A stretch of DNA of 64,000 bases from Actinoplanes campanulatus (GTDB lineage: Bacteria > Actinomycetota > Actinomycetes > Mycobacteriales > Micromonosporaceae), in the NCBI RefSeq assembly GCF_014647795.1, contig NZ_BMPW01000005.1, positions 310,001-374,000 on the forward strand. The letters are read 5' to 3'. Under the pieces are notes generated by a model. The model was not told the origin of the DNA, searched no databases, and was given only the letters and a program-made list of their open reading frames with translations. The translations under genes and the position numbers were made by a program. Shown piece by piece: positions 26,461-34,149 of the stretch. The stretch's first letter is position 1. Each line of letters opens with the position of its first letter.

Positions 26461-28010
26461 CACAGCCTCCCGACGCCCGCGCCGGCGGTGATGATCGCCT
26501 TCACCTGGTTCGGGTCATCCAGGGTGTAGCTGTAGTAGCTCGACGGCTCCTGCACGGTGCCGCTGCAATCGGGTGCGCCGGACTCCCCCACGAACACGTT
26601 GTTGCGGGCCACGCAGCGGCCGGACGGCCCGGCGTACGTGTTGGTGACCGGCTCCTCGACGTCCTCGAAGTAGTTGCCCTCGACCAGGCACCCGGCGGTG
26701 TTCTGGCAGGCCACCCCGGTATCGGTGTTGTAGAAGTAGTAGTTGTTGTAGACGTGCACCGGCTCTCCGAAGCGGACCCGCGGGTTGCGCTGCGGCGTCG
26801 CGTCGAACCAGTTGTGGTGGTAGGTGACCTTGAGTCGCCCGGTGTCCTGCGCGCCGTTCGCGTCGTCATGGCCGAGCAGCATGTTCTTGGTGTGGTGGTG
26901 GGTGTGGTTCCACGACACCGTCACCAGCGACGACCCGCGCTTGATGTCGATCAACCCGTCGTAGCCCTGGGCCAGATCGTTGTGGTCGATCCATACGTGA
27001 TGGGAGTACATCTGTACGTTGATCGAGTCGTCACTGGCATTGCGGAACGTCAAGTTCTGGACGATCACGTTGTGCACCGCGCCGGCGGGCGGCGAGGTGA
27101 CGTCCGAAACCGGTAGGCCGATGTTGAATCCGCCACCGGTGATGCCCGCGGTGGCGCCGACGCCGACGATCGACTTGTCGCTGGTCACGTCGTACATCCC
27201 GGCGGGCAGCGTGATCGTGCCGGCGACGCAGATGGTGAGCGGGCCGGGCGTGGCGATCGAGGAGAGCAGTTCGGCGGCGGTGTCGACCTGGACGGTCGGG
27301 CCGCCCGCGCCACCGGTGGTGCCGGCCGCGAAGCCGCCGGCCGCGCCGGTGACGGCACATCCGCCGGGCGGCGGCGGGGTGGTCGGTGACGGCGAGGTGG
27401 GCGACGGGCCGGGGCCCGGCGCGGCGGTGTCGACCGCGACATCATCGAAAACCGCGGCGGCGTACGACGTGACGAGCCCGATCCTGCCCCGCACGAACGT
27501 GGTGTCGGCGGCCCGGACCACGGCGGCCCCGTCGACGTAGCCGGTGAGCGCGCTGCCCCGCACGTCGAGCGCGAGGGTCCGCCACGTCCCGGCGCTGCCG
27601 CCGACGACCGCGGTGGCGAGGGTGGTGGCCGTGCCGCCGGACACCCGCTGCAGCTGGGCGGCGCCGCCGGCGATCACGAGGGTGTAGTACTGGCTGGTGG
27701 ACTGGGCGCGGGCGGCCACCCCGGCGGAGGTGCCGGCGCCGATCTGTTTGACCCGTGCCCGCACCGAGTAGTCGGTCCAGGTGGTGGTTCCGGCCAGCGC
27801 GCGGGCGTTGGCGCCGGTGCTGGTCTGCTGGTAGGCGGGTGTGCCGTCGGTGACGATCGACCAGGCGCCGCCGTTGCGGCTCCAGCCGTCGGCGTCGCCG
27901 TCGTCGAAATCGTCGGTGAACAGGGCGTCGGCCCGGGCGGGGCCGCCGATCACCGCGCTGGCGAGCACGGTGATCGCGGCGCCGCCCACGAGCCATCCGA
28001 TCTTGCGCAT
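26460..28010 (-). CDS. Secreted pectate lyase, PL1 family with N-terminal LamG-like domain
   Basis: The 516-residue protein has a signal peptide (1-27), a jelly-roll domain of the LamG/DUF1080 type at about 29-195 (FTDDFDDGDADGWSRNGGAW, WTDYSVRARVK, GRIGLVTSYAAAVFDDV), a PT/SP-rich linker (196-216) and the PL1 beta-helix (217-516: VWIDHND, VTVSWNHTHHHTKNMLLGHDD, RNPRVRFG, VHVYNNYY). The added domain probably binds polysaccharide. This is the promoter-proximal gene of the three-lyase operon, diverging from a PL9 lyase. Confidence 0.94.
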   Translation of the reverse strand: MRKIGWLVGGAAITVLASAVIGGPARADALFTDDFDDGDADGWSRNGGAWSIVTDGTPAYQQTSTGANARALAGTTTWTDYSVRARVKQIGAGTSAGVAARAQSTSQYYTLVIAGGAAQLQRVSGGTATTLATAVVGGSAGTWRTLALDVRGSALTGYVDGAAVVRAADTTFVRGRIGLVTSYAAAVFDDVAVDTAAPGPGPSPTSPSPTTPPPPGGCAVTGAAGGFAAGTTGGAGGPTVQVDTAAELLSSIATPGPLTICVAGTITLPAGMYDVTSDKSIVGVGATAGITGGGFNIGLPVSDVTSPPAGAVHNVIVQNLTFRNASDDSINVQMYSHHVWIDHNDLAQGYDGLIDIKRGSSLVTVSWNHTHHHTKNMLLGHDDANGAQDTGRLKVTYHHNWFDATPQRNPRVRFGEPVHVYNNYYFYNTDTGVACQNTAGCLVEGNYFEDVEEPVTNTYAGPSGRCVARNNVFVGESGAPDCSGTVQEPSSYYSYTLDDPNQVKAIITAGAGVGRL

Positions 28011-28294
28011 GGCTACTCCCGGGGGAACGGGGACGGGTAGCGGAAACAGCGTCGAGGGGATGTGGACGGTCGCATCGGGGAATGCAGCCGTCCGCGGCTG
28101 TGAAACCTCCGCGAAACCTTGTGGCCGACCCTAAAATCGCGCATCCGAGCCCGTCAATGCTTTCCGTTTGCAGGAATGTTGCAGTCGCACCCACTGCGAA
28201 CCATGACGGATTGACCCATCTCGAACCCTGCTGTAGGTTCCCGGCGGGAAAGCGCATTCCCCCACGTCGGCGCGTTCCCGTAAAGGAGATCCCC
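28011..28294. promoter_or_regulatory. Divergent promoter region of the pectate lyase genes
   Basis: Two pairs of direct repeats, each with an 11-base period, lie here: GAAACCT at 28102 and 28113, and TTGCAG at 28168 and 28179. Direct repeats one helical turn apart are typical sites for regulators that bind side by side. An AAAGGAG ribosome site (28282-28288) serves the PL9 gene. No binding protein can be assigned. Confidence 0.45.
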
Positions 28295-29488
28295 ATGAAA
28301 TCCCGGAATGTGCTGGCCACGGCTGTCGCGGGCATCGCGGTAACCGCCGGAATCATCACCGGAATCCCATCGGCATCGGCGGCCACCACCACGCTCTACG
28401 TGGCGACGAACGGCAGCGACAGCAACGCCGGCACCCTGTCCGCGCCGCTCGCCACCATTCAGAAAGCGATAAGTCTGGTCCCGGCCGGCGGCACCGTCTC
28501 GGTCCGCGGCGGCACCTACGCGCTGACCACCAACATCCAGATCACCAAGAGCGGTACGGCGAGCGCGCCCTACACCCTCACCGCGTACGGCAGCGAGCGC
28601 GTGATCATCGACGGCGAAGCCCTCGGCTACACCCCGGGCGCGGTCGGCTCCACCATCCCCGGCGCGCAGCGTGGCGCCATCCACATGGAGGCGTCGTACT
28701 GGAAGCTCGTCCGCCTGGAGATCGCCAACGGCCCGTACGGGATCTACTGCGCCGGCTGCAACAACAACACGTTCGACCGCCTGGTCACCCGGAGCAACTA
28801 CGAGACCGGCTTCCAGTTGCAGGGGTCCTCGGCGAACAACCTGATCCTGAACCTGGACAGCTACGGCAACCGGGACCCACGCAAGAACGGCGAGAGCGCC
28901 GACGGCCTCGGCATCAAGGAGGGCACCGGCACCGGCAACGTGGTCCGCGGCGCCCGGCTGTGGAACAACGTCGACGACGGCTTCGACGCGTGGCTGTTCA
29001 CCTCGCCGATCACGATCCAGAACAGCGTGGCGTACGGCAACGGCTACAACCGCTGGAGCATCCCGAACTTCTCCGGCGACGGCAACGGCTTCAAGCTGGG
29101 CGGCAGCAGCGGCACCGGGCCCGCGGCCGCGCACACGGTCGGTAACACGTTCTCGTACAGCAACGCGGCGCACGGTTTCACCGACAACGGCAACACCGGC
29201 GCCATCGTGATCAACCGCAGCACGGCATGGAAGAACGTGAAGACCGGCTTCGACGTGGACGGCGGCTCCACCTCGAAACTGACCGCCAACCTGGCCGTCG
29301 GCAACGCCACCGCGGTCGCCCTCGGCTCGTCCACCGCCTCCGGCAACTCGTGGAACATCGGCGGCACGTGGACCCTGCTCAGCACCGACCAGTCGGTGAT
29401 CACCGGGGCACGCGCCGCCGACGGCTCCATTCCGTCGTCCAACTTCCTGGTGCCGGCCAACGGCGCCGCCGTCGGCGCCAAGATCTAG
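28295..29488 (+). CDS. Secreted pectate lyase, PL9-type right-handed beta-helix
   Basis: The ATG at 28295 (AAAGGAG 7 bases upstream) gives 397 residues with a Sec signal peptide ending ASAA. The mature chain starts TTLYVATNGSDSNAGTLSAPLATIQKA, the usual opening of PL9-type lyases, and contains the family core DGFDAWLF, NGYNRW and GDGNGFKLGG. It would degrade polygalacturonate outside the cell, complementing the PL1 enzymes transcribed away from it. A longer upstream reading exists, but it has no signal peptide. Confidence 0.9.
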   Translation: MKSRNVLATAVAGIAVTAGIITGIPSASAATTTLYVATNGSDSNAGTLSAPLATIQKAISLVPAGGTVSVRGGTYALTTNIQITKSGTASAPYTLTAYGSERVIIDGEALGYTPGAVGSTIPGAQRGAIHMEASYWKLVRLEIANGPYGIYCAGCNNNTFDRLVTRSNYETGFQLQGSSANNLILNLDSYGNRDPRKNGESADGLGIKEGTGTGNVVRGARLWNNVDDGFDAWLFTSPITIQNSVAYGNGYNRWSIPNFSGDGNGFKLGGSSGTGPAAAHTVGNTFSYSNAAHGFTDNGNTGAIVINRSTAWKNVKTGFDVDGGSTSKLTANLAVGNATAVALGSSTASGNSWNIGGTWTLLSTDQSVITGARAADGSIPSSNFLVPANGAAVGAKI

Positions 29489-29495
29489 GCGGGAT

Positions 29496-31058
29496 TCAGG
29501 CGAGACCCATCGCCGGCGCCATCAGCCGGGCGACCTCCGGATCGGCGAGCAGCGACGCGGGATCGTACGAGTCGCCGAGCGCCTTCCGGGCCTGCGCGAA
29601 CCGCCTCCTCAGGCGGTTCGCGCCGCCCGGCTTCTCCGCCAGGTCCTCGAACACCACCAGGCAGACGGCGAGCAGCAGGGCCGCGACCTGAGGGCCGTAG
29701 GGCTCCCACGTCACGACCACCCGCTCGTCCACCACCTGCGGCACCTTCTTGGTCTTCTTGACCGTCTCGTAGCCGGTGATGTAGTCGACGCGCCGCTTGT
29801 GGTAGCCGACGATCTTGTCGCGATAGCCGACGTGCACCTTCTTCCGGCGCTTCTGGGTGTAACGGCCGTGCTCGAACCACCCGATCACCCCTTCGATGAC
29901 GTCGTCGGGCGGGCCCTCGACCATCCGGTACTCGTACACCTTTTCCCGCTCGATCTTCGGGTCGCTGTAGTCGGTCTCCTTGCGGCTGCCCCAGATCGGC
30001 ACCTGCTCGGTGCTCACCACCACGGTGCGCATCTCGACCACCGGATCCCGGTGCTCCTTGCGCAGGTCGTCCAGGACCGTCCCGGCCAGTGTGTCCCACG
30101 CTGCCGCCAGGCCGTCCGGCCAGCGATGATCCGGCGTCCACGGCGACTCGGCGGCGAACGCGGCCACCACATCGTCGCGGTAACCGGCCAGCACCTCGCG
30201 GCCCTTCTCCAGCGATGACGGCGACTCGGCCCCGACCGAGGCGAGAAACGTGCCGAGCGCCTCACCCAACTGCGCGGACCACCGGGCCGGAGCCTCCTTC
30301 CGCTGGTAGGTCAGCAGGTCGGCGAGAGGCTTCCGGTGCCGCGGGCCGACCAGCTCCGCGATCGCCTCGATCAACCGCGGAAGACCCGCACCGGTACGGC
30401 AGCTGATCCGCACCAGCCGCTCCGGCCTCAGCTCGTGGCCGGAATCGAGGCAGACCTTGGCCACCTCGCCGGTGACGTCGGCGATGTTCTGGTCGGTCGC
30501 CACCCGTACCCCGCCCGCCCCGTCGAAGAGGTTGAGCACGAACAGGATCCGGTCCACCCCGTGGCAGGCGATCAGATCGGAGAGGTACGCGACGTCGCTG
30601 TAGCCGAACGCCCGGTGCGGCGCGATCAGGTAGAGCACCAGGTCCGGGCGCAGATCGGTGGCGGCGGTCGTCGCCTGCCGCCGCCCGCCGGGCCGGTGGG
30701 TCACCACGGTCAGCCGCTGGGCCCGTGGCCAGGTGTCCACCTGCGGCAGACCGAGCGCCATCCGGTTGTAGTTCTCGAACGCCTCGTCGCTGGCCACCCC
30801 GGGCAGGTCGGCGTATTCCAGCCCGCGCGGGAACAGGACCCGGTGAACCCGGTCGGTGCAGTTGATCCGGCCACTCGTGTCGAGCACCCCGTCCACGCCC
30901 AGCAGTGTGTTGCCGAGCGTCGACTTCCCGGCGCCGGTCTGGCCGGTGGCCACGATCCGGGGCAGGGTGTCGGTGGCACGAACACGGTCGTTCATCCGCT
31001 CCTGGACGAGCGTCGCCCGTACCCCGGAAATCGATGGAAGCGTGAGCCGCTGACGCAT
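29496..31058 (-). CDS. P-loop GTPase with degenerate G4, second of a linked pair
   Basis: The 520-residue product has a GTPase domain at about 30-250: G1 GQTGAGKST, G3 ADLPGVAS, and LFVLNLFDG in place of NKxD (N-L-F-D). Residues 340-450 are basic and beta-rich, with repeated GYRDK/GYHKR/GYETV units, and a hydrophobic stretch VAALLLAVCLVVF lies at about 465. It resembles Era/dynamin-superfamily GTPases of unknown role. It starts 9 bases after its larger paralog and ends 7 bases from the convergent PL9 gene. Membrane association is inferred from the hydrophobic segment. Confidence 0.8.
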   Translation of the reverse strand: MRQRLTLPSISGVRATLVQERMNDRVRATDTLPRIVATGQTGAGKSTLGNTLLGVDGVLDTSGRINCTDRVHRVLFPRGLEYADLPGVASDEAFENYNRMALGLPQVDTWPRAQRLTVVTHRPGGRRQATTAATDLRPDLVLYLIAPHRAFGYSDVAYLSDLIACHGVDRILFVLNLFDGAGGVRVATDQNIADVTGEVAKVCLDSGHELRPERLVRISCRTGAGLPRLIEAIAELVGPRHRKPLADLLTYQRKEAPARWSAQLGEALGTFLASVGAESPSSLEKGREVLAGYRDDVVAAFAAESPWTPDHRWPDGLAAAWDTLAGTVLDDLRKEHRDPVVEMRTVVVSTEQVPIWGSRKETDYSDPKIEREKVYEYRMVEGPPDDVIEGVIGWFEHGRYTQKRRKKVHVGYRDKIVGYHKRRVDYITGYETVKKTKKVPQVVDERVVVTWEPYGPQVAALLLAVCLVVFEDLAEKPGGANRLRRRFAQARKALGDSYDPASLLADPEVARLMAPAMGLA

Positions 31059-31067
31059 GGCCGGCCC

Positions 31068-32783
31068 TCACATTCCCGCGAGCCGGTCGTCGAGCACCCC
31101 GACGATCGCCGCCTCGGCCTGGCCGCCCTCGTGGGCCAGCTTGTCGAGCCGGGTGCGCTCCGGATGGAGCGCCAGCTCGGCCTGTTGCTGCGCGGCGGCG
31201 ATGCACGCCTCGACTCCGGAGCCGTCGCCGGCCAGATGCCGGCGCACCCCGTGGCCGACGCCGACCAGCAGCTCGATGACCGGAACGCCACCGGCCAGCG
31301 ACCGCTTGCCGACCACCTCGGGCACCACCGAGACCACCTCGGTGACGGTGGCGACGATCTCCTCGTCGTAACCGGTCACCCGCTGCTCGATCCGCTGGAC
31401 CGGGGTCTGGTACTCCTCCGCCACCGTGCGCTCGACCGTGTCGTACGTCCGCTCCCGGGCGCGGGCGTTGATCCGGGCGTGGGACTCCGGGTCGAGGTTG
31501 CCGCCGAGCGCCTCCGCGACGTGGTCGACACCGGCCTCGAAGTACGCCCCCACGAACCCGAAGAAGCCCTTCTGCTGCTTCTCCTTGACCACCCGGTGGC
31601 GTACGTCCTTGATGTAACTGGTCGACTCGAAGGTCTCGATCCTCGGCGTACGGTGATAGATCGGCCGTTCCCGGGTCTCCACGCGGTCCGTGGTCACCGC
31701 CTCGGTACGCAGGTCGCGCGCCTTGCCCACACCGGCTTCGACCAGGTTCCCGATCTCGATGTCGACCTTGGCCAGCGCGTCCATGCCGTCGAAGGTGACA
31801 GCGGTGTGCTGGGCGACCGCGGTGGCCGCCTCGGCGAGCACGTCGGCGTCTCCGAGATGCTGGTCCACCGTGTACAGCGCGAGCCGGGCGGCGATCCGGT
31901 GCAGCACCCGCCGATGACGGCGGTCCCGCTCCCGGGCGGCGAACTCCTTGAGCTCGCCGTCGAGAACGGCCTGCACCTTGCCGAGCTTCGCCGACGGGAT
32001 CGTGCGGCAGATCTCCCGCGTCAGGTCGCCGATGCCGAGCCCGCCGAGCGCGTCCAGTTCGACGAACCGTGGCTGGATCTCGCCACCCGGGAACACCCGG
32101 CGGTAGACCTCCTCGACCTCGTCCCGGGCGTCCAGCAGATTCTCCGGCGTGAGCAGGTCGACCCCGCTCCGGCGGAACCGGTTGAGGCAGATCACCAGCT
32201 TGGCCCCGTGGGCGGTCAGCATGTCCTGCAGAAAGTGGGCGTCGTCGCGGCCGAAGCCGGCGTGCGGGGCGATCACGTACACGATCGCGTCCGGCTGGTA
32301 GGCGGCCGACCGGGTGGGCCACTCCGAGGCCGGGATCTCGAACTCGTCGTAGGTGTCCGGCTCGTCGGGCCGGTAGTCCCGGACCTTCATCGTGGGCACC
32401 TCGAGACGGCCCAGCAGGGGCAGGCCGAGCGCGAGCCGGGTCACGTTCTCGTAGTTCTCCCGGCTGCCCGCGCCGGGCGTGTCGATGTAGCAGAGGTTGC
32501 TGCGCAGCAGCAGGCTGCCGATGTAGTCGGTGCAGTTGAGGCGCCCGGTCGATGGCATCACGTCCTCGCCGAACAGCAGATTCCCGATCGTGGTCTTGCC
32601 GGCCGACGTGCGGCCGGTCACGCAGACGACCGCCGGGCTGGCGAAAAGGCCACCCTGTTCCCGGTACGCGCCGAGCAGCCCCTCCGACTCCAAATGCCGC
32701 AGGGTGAGGATGCGCAACAGGTCGGGCTGGTCGGTGAAGAGCAGACGGAGGATCTCCAGTGGATCCTTGCGCTTGTCGGACAT
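31068..32783 (-). CDS. P-loop GTPase with degenerate G4, first of a linked pair
   Basis: From the ATG at 32783 it is 571 residues. A helical lead (1-45) precedes a GTPase domain: G1 GRTSAGKTT, G3 YIDTPGAGS, VYVIAPHAGFG and VICLNRFRRSG, where the G4 motif lacks the final Asp. The C-terminal half has many charged helices (about 390-570), with FFGFVGAYFEAGVDHV and a Gly-rich VIELLVGVGHGV segment that may bind membrane. It shares layout with the next gene, arguing for a heteromeric GTPase pair like paired bacterial dynamins. It diverges from the XRE/TIR operon. Confidence 0.8.
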   Translation of the reverse strand: MSDKRKDPLEILRLLFTDQPDLLRILTLRHLESEGLLGAYREQGGLFASPAVVCVTGRTSAGKTTIGNLLFGEDVMPSTGRLNCTDYIGSLLLRSNLCYIDTPGAGSRENYENVTRLALGLPLLGRLEVPTMKVRDYRPDEPDTYDEFEIPASEWPTRSAAYQPDAIVYVIAPHAGFGRDDAHFLQDMLTAHGAKLVICLNRFRRSGVDLLTPENLLDARDEVEEVYRRVFPGGEIQPRFVELDALGGLGIGDLTREICRTIPSAKLGKVQAVLDGELKEFAARERDRRHRRVLHRIAARLALYTVDQHLGDADVLAEAATAVAQHTAVTFDGMDALAKVDIEIGNLVEAGVGKARDLRTEAVTTDRVETRERPIYHRTPRIETFESTSYIKDVRHRVVKEKQQKGFFGFVGAYFEAGVDHVAEALGGNLDPESHARINARARERTYDTVERTVAEEYQTPVQRIEQRVTGYDEEIVATVTEVVSVVPEVVGKRSLAGGVPVIELLVGVGHGVRRHLAGDGSGVEACIAAAQQQAELALHPERTRLDKLAHEGGQAEAAIVGVLDDRLAGM

Positions 32784-32861
32784 CCGGTGCGTCCCTTCTC
32801 TCGGCGCAGGTTTGCGCCCTGGGACCAACCGCATCACTGCGTTACCGTTTGCGGACAGACC

Positions 32862-32898
32862 GTTGCCGTTGCCAGCGGTGACCGGCAACCCGGGCAAC
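32862..32898. promoter_or_regulatory. Clustered GTTGCC/GGCAAC half-sites
   Basis: In the 136-base divergent region between the GTPase pair and the XRE gene, two GTTGCC half-sites (32862, 32868) face two GGCAAC half-sites (32884, 32893). This dyad is a likely operator for the XRE regulator transcribed from here, which could also control the GTPases. Confidence 0.45.
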
Positions 32899-32919
32899 CC
32901 CCGCCGATGGAGGGCGCCG

Positions 32920-34149
32920 ATGGCCGTAGATCCTGCGTTCGGAACCGCACTCCGCCGCCTCCGGTCGGACGCGCGCCTGAGCCTTCAGCAGCTCGCCGAG
33001 CTTTCCAACGTGGACAAGAGCCACCTCAGCCGCTTGGAGAACCATCGGCGCGCGCCCGGCCCGCAGATCGCGAAGACCCTCGACGACGTGCTCGGCGCGG
33101 GTGGCGAACTCCTCCGGCCGGCGCAGGACCCGCACCCCACGCCGTCCCGGGCGTCCACTCCGACCTGGACGGTCGCGTTCGATCCGGACGGCTCGGGGCG
33201 CCTGCACGTCCACGACGACGATCCGGCCGTGGTCCGCTGGCCCCGGCCCGGCATCGCCGACCTGCACACCGCCGACCTGTTGCTGAACCAGCTCGCCACC
33301 CTGACCGAGATGGGCCGCTGGCACGGCCCGGCCACCGTGCTGCCGTCGCTGGTCAGCGCCGGGCGGACGGCCCAGGCGATGATCGGGGACATGCCGCGGA
33401 TGGCGTCGGTGGCGGCCCGGTTCGCCGAGTTCGCCGGCTGGATGGCCCAGGAACTCGGCGACGACCAGGGCGCCCGGTGGTGCACCCTGCACGCGGCCGA
33501 GCTGGCCGCGGCGGCCGGCGACGACGACCTGACCGCCTACACCCACGTCCGGCTCGCGCTGATCAGCCTCTATCAGAGCGACGCCCATCGTACGGTCGAG
33601 CACGCCGTCCTGGCCGGCGCCGACCGCCGCGCCGGCCCCCGGGTGCGCTGGCTCGCGGCTCTGCGGGAGGCACAGGGCCACGCGCTCGGTGGCGACGACA
33701 GGGGCTTCCAACGGGCACTCGACCGGGCCCGCGAGTGGGGCGAACGGACCACGGACCACCACCGCACCCCACCGCTCGGCTCCGGCACCGCCGCCGACCT
33801 GACCCTGGTGACCGAGGGCTGGGGCCTCTACGACCTGGGCCGCTACACCGAGGCGGCGTCCACCCTGGAGGCCGGGATCAGCCGGGTCGGCGGGCTCACC
33901 AACCGCAGCGCGGTCCGGTTCCGGCTGCGGCAGGCGCTGGCCTGTGCCGCGGCCGACGACATCGACCGCTCCTGTGACCTGGTCGACGGCCTGCTCCCGG
34001 CGATCATCCGGCTCGACTCGGCGACGATCCGGGCCGACCTCGCGGCGTACGCCCGGGTGGTCCGCCGCCGATCGCGGGAACCCTCCGTCCGCGCCATCCA
34101 GCCCGGCCTGGTCGCGGCGCTGCACCGGCACCACGGGCGGGCCGCGTGA
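32920..34149 (+). CDS. XRE-type regulator with large helical C-terminal domain
   Basis: The ATG at 32920 (GGAGGG 6-9 bases upstream) gives 409 residues. The first 60 form an XRE helix-turn-helix (LSLQQLAELSNVDKSHLSRLENH). The rest is all-helical and TPR-like (EFAGWMAQELGDDQGARWC, LALISLYQSD, TEGWGLYDLGRYTEAASTL), as in Streptomyces-type XRE/TPR regulators. Its stop overlaps the TIR gene start by 4 bases (GTGA), so the two are co-expressed. It may repress or sense for the TIR-STAND effector, by analogy with other regulator-effector pairs. Confidence 0.85.
   Translation: MAVDPAFGTALRRLRSDARLSLQQLAELSNVDKSHLSRLENHRRAPGPQIAKTLDDVLGAGGELLRPAQDPHPTPSRASTPTWTVAFDPDGSGRLHVHDDDPAVVRWPRPGIADLHTADLLLNQLATLTEMGRWHGPATVLPSLVSAGRTAQAMIGDMPRMASVAARFAEFAGWMAQELGDDQGARWCTLHAAELAAAAGDDDLTAYTHVRLALISLYQSDAHRTVEHAVLAGADRRAGPRVRWLAALREAQGHALGGDDRGFQRALDRAREWGERTTDHHRTPPLGSGTAADLTLVTEGWGLYDLGRYTEAASTLEAGISRVGGLTNRSAVRFRLRQALACAAADDIDRSCDLVDGLLPAIIRLDSATIRADLAAYARVVRRRSREPSVRAIQPGLVAALHRHHGRAA

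Noticed and set aside
30336-33977. A very long plus-strand open frame (1213 codons)
   Set aside because: It is antisense to the two GTPase genes and out of frame with the XRE gene, a by-product of high GC content; its composition (Gly/Arg/Pro/His) is not protein-like.
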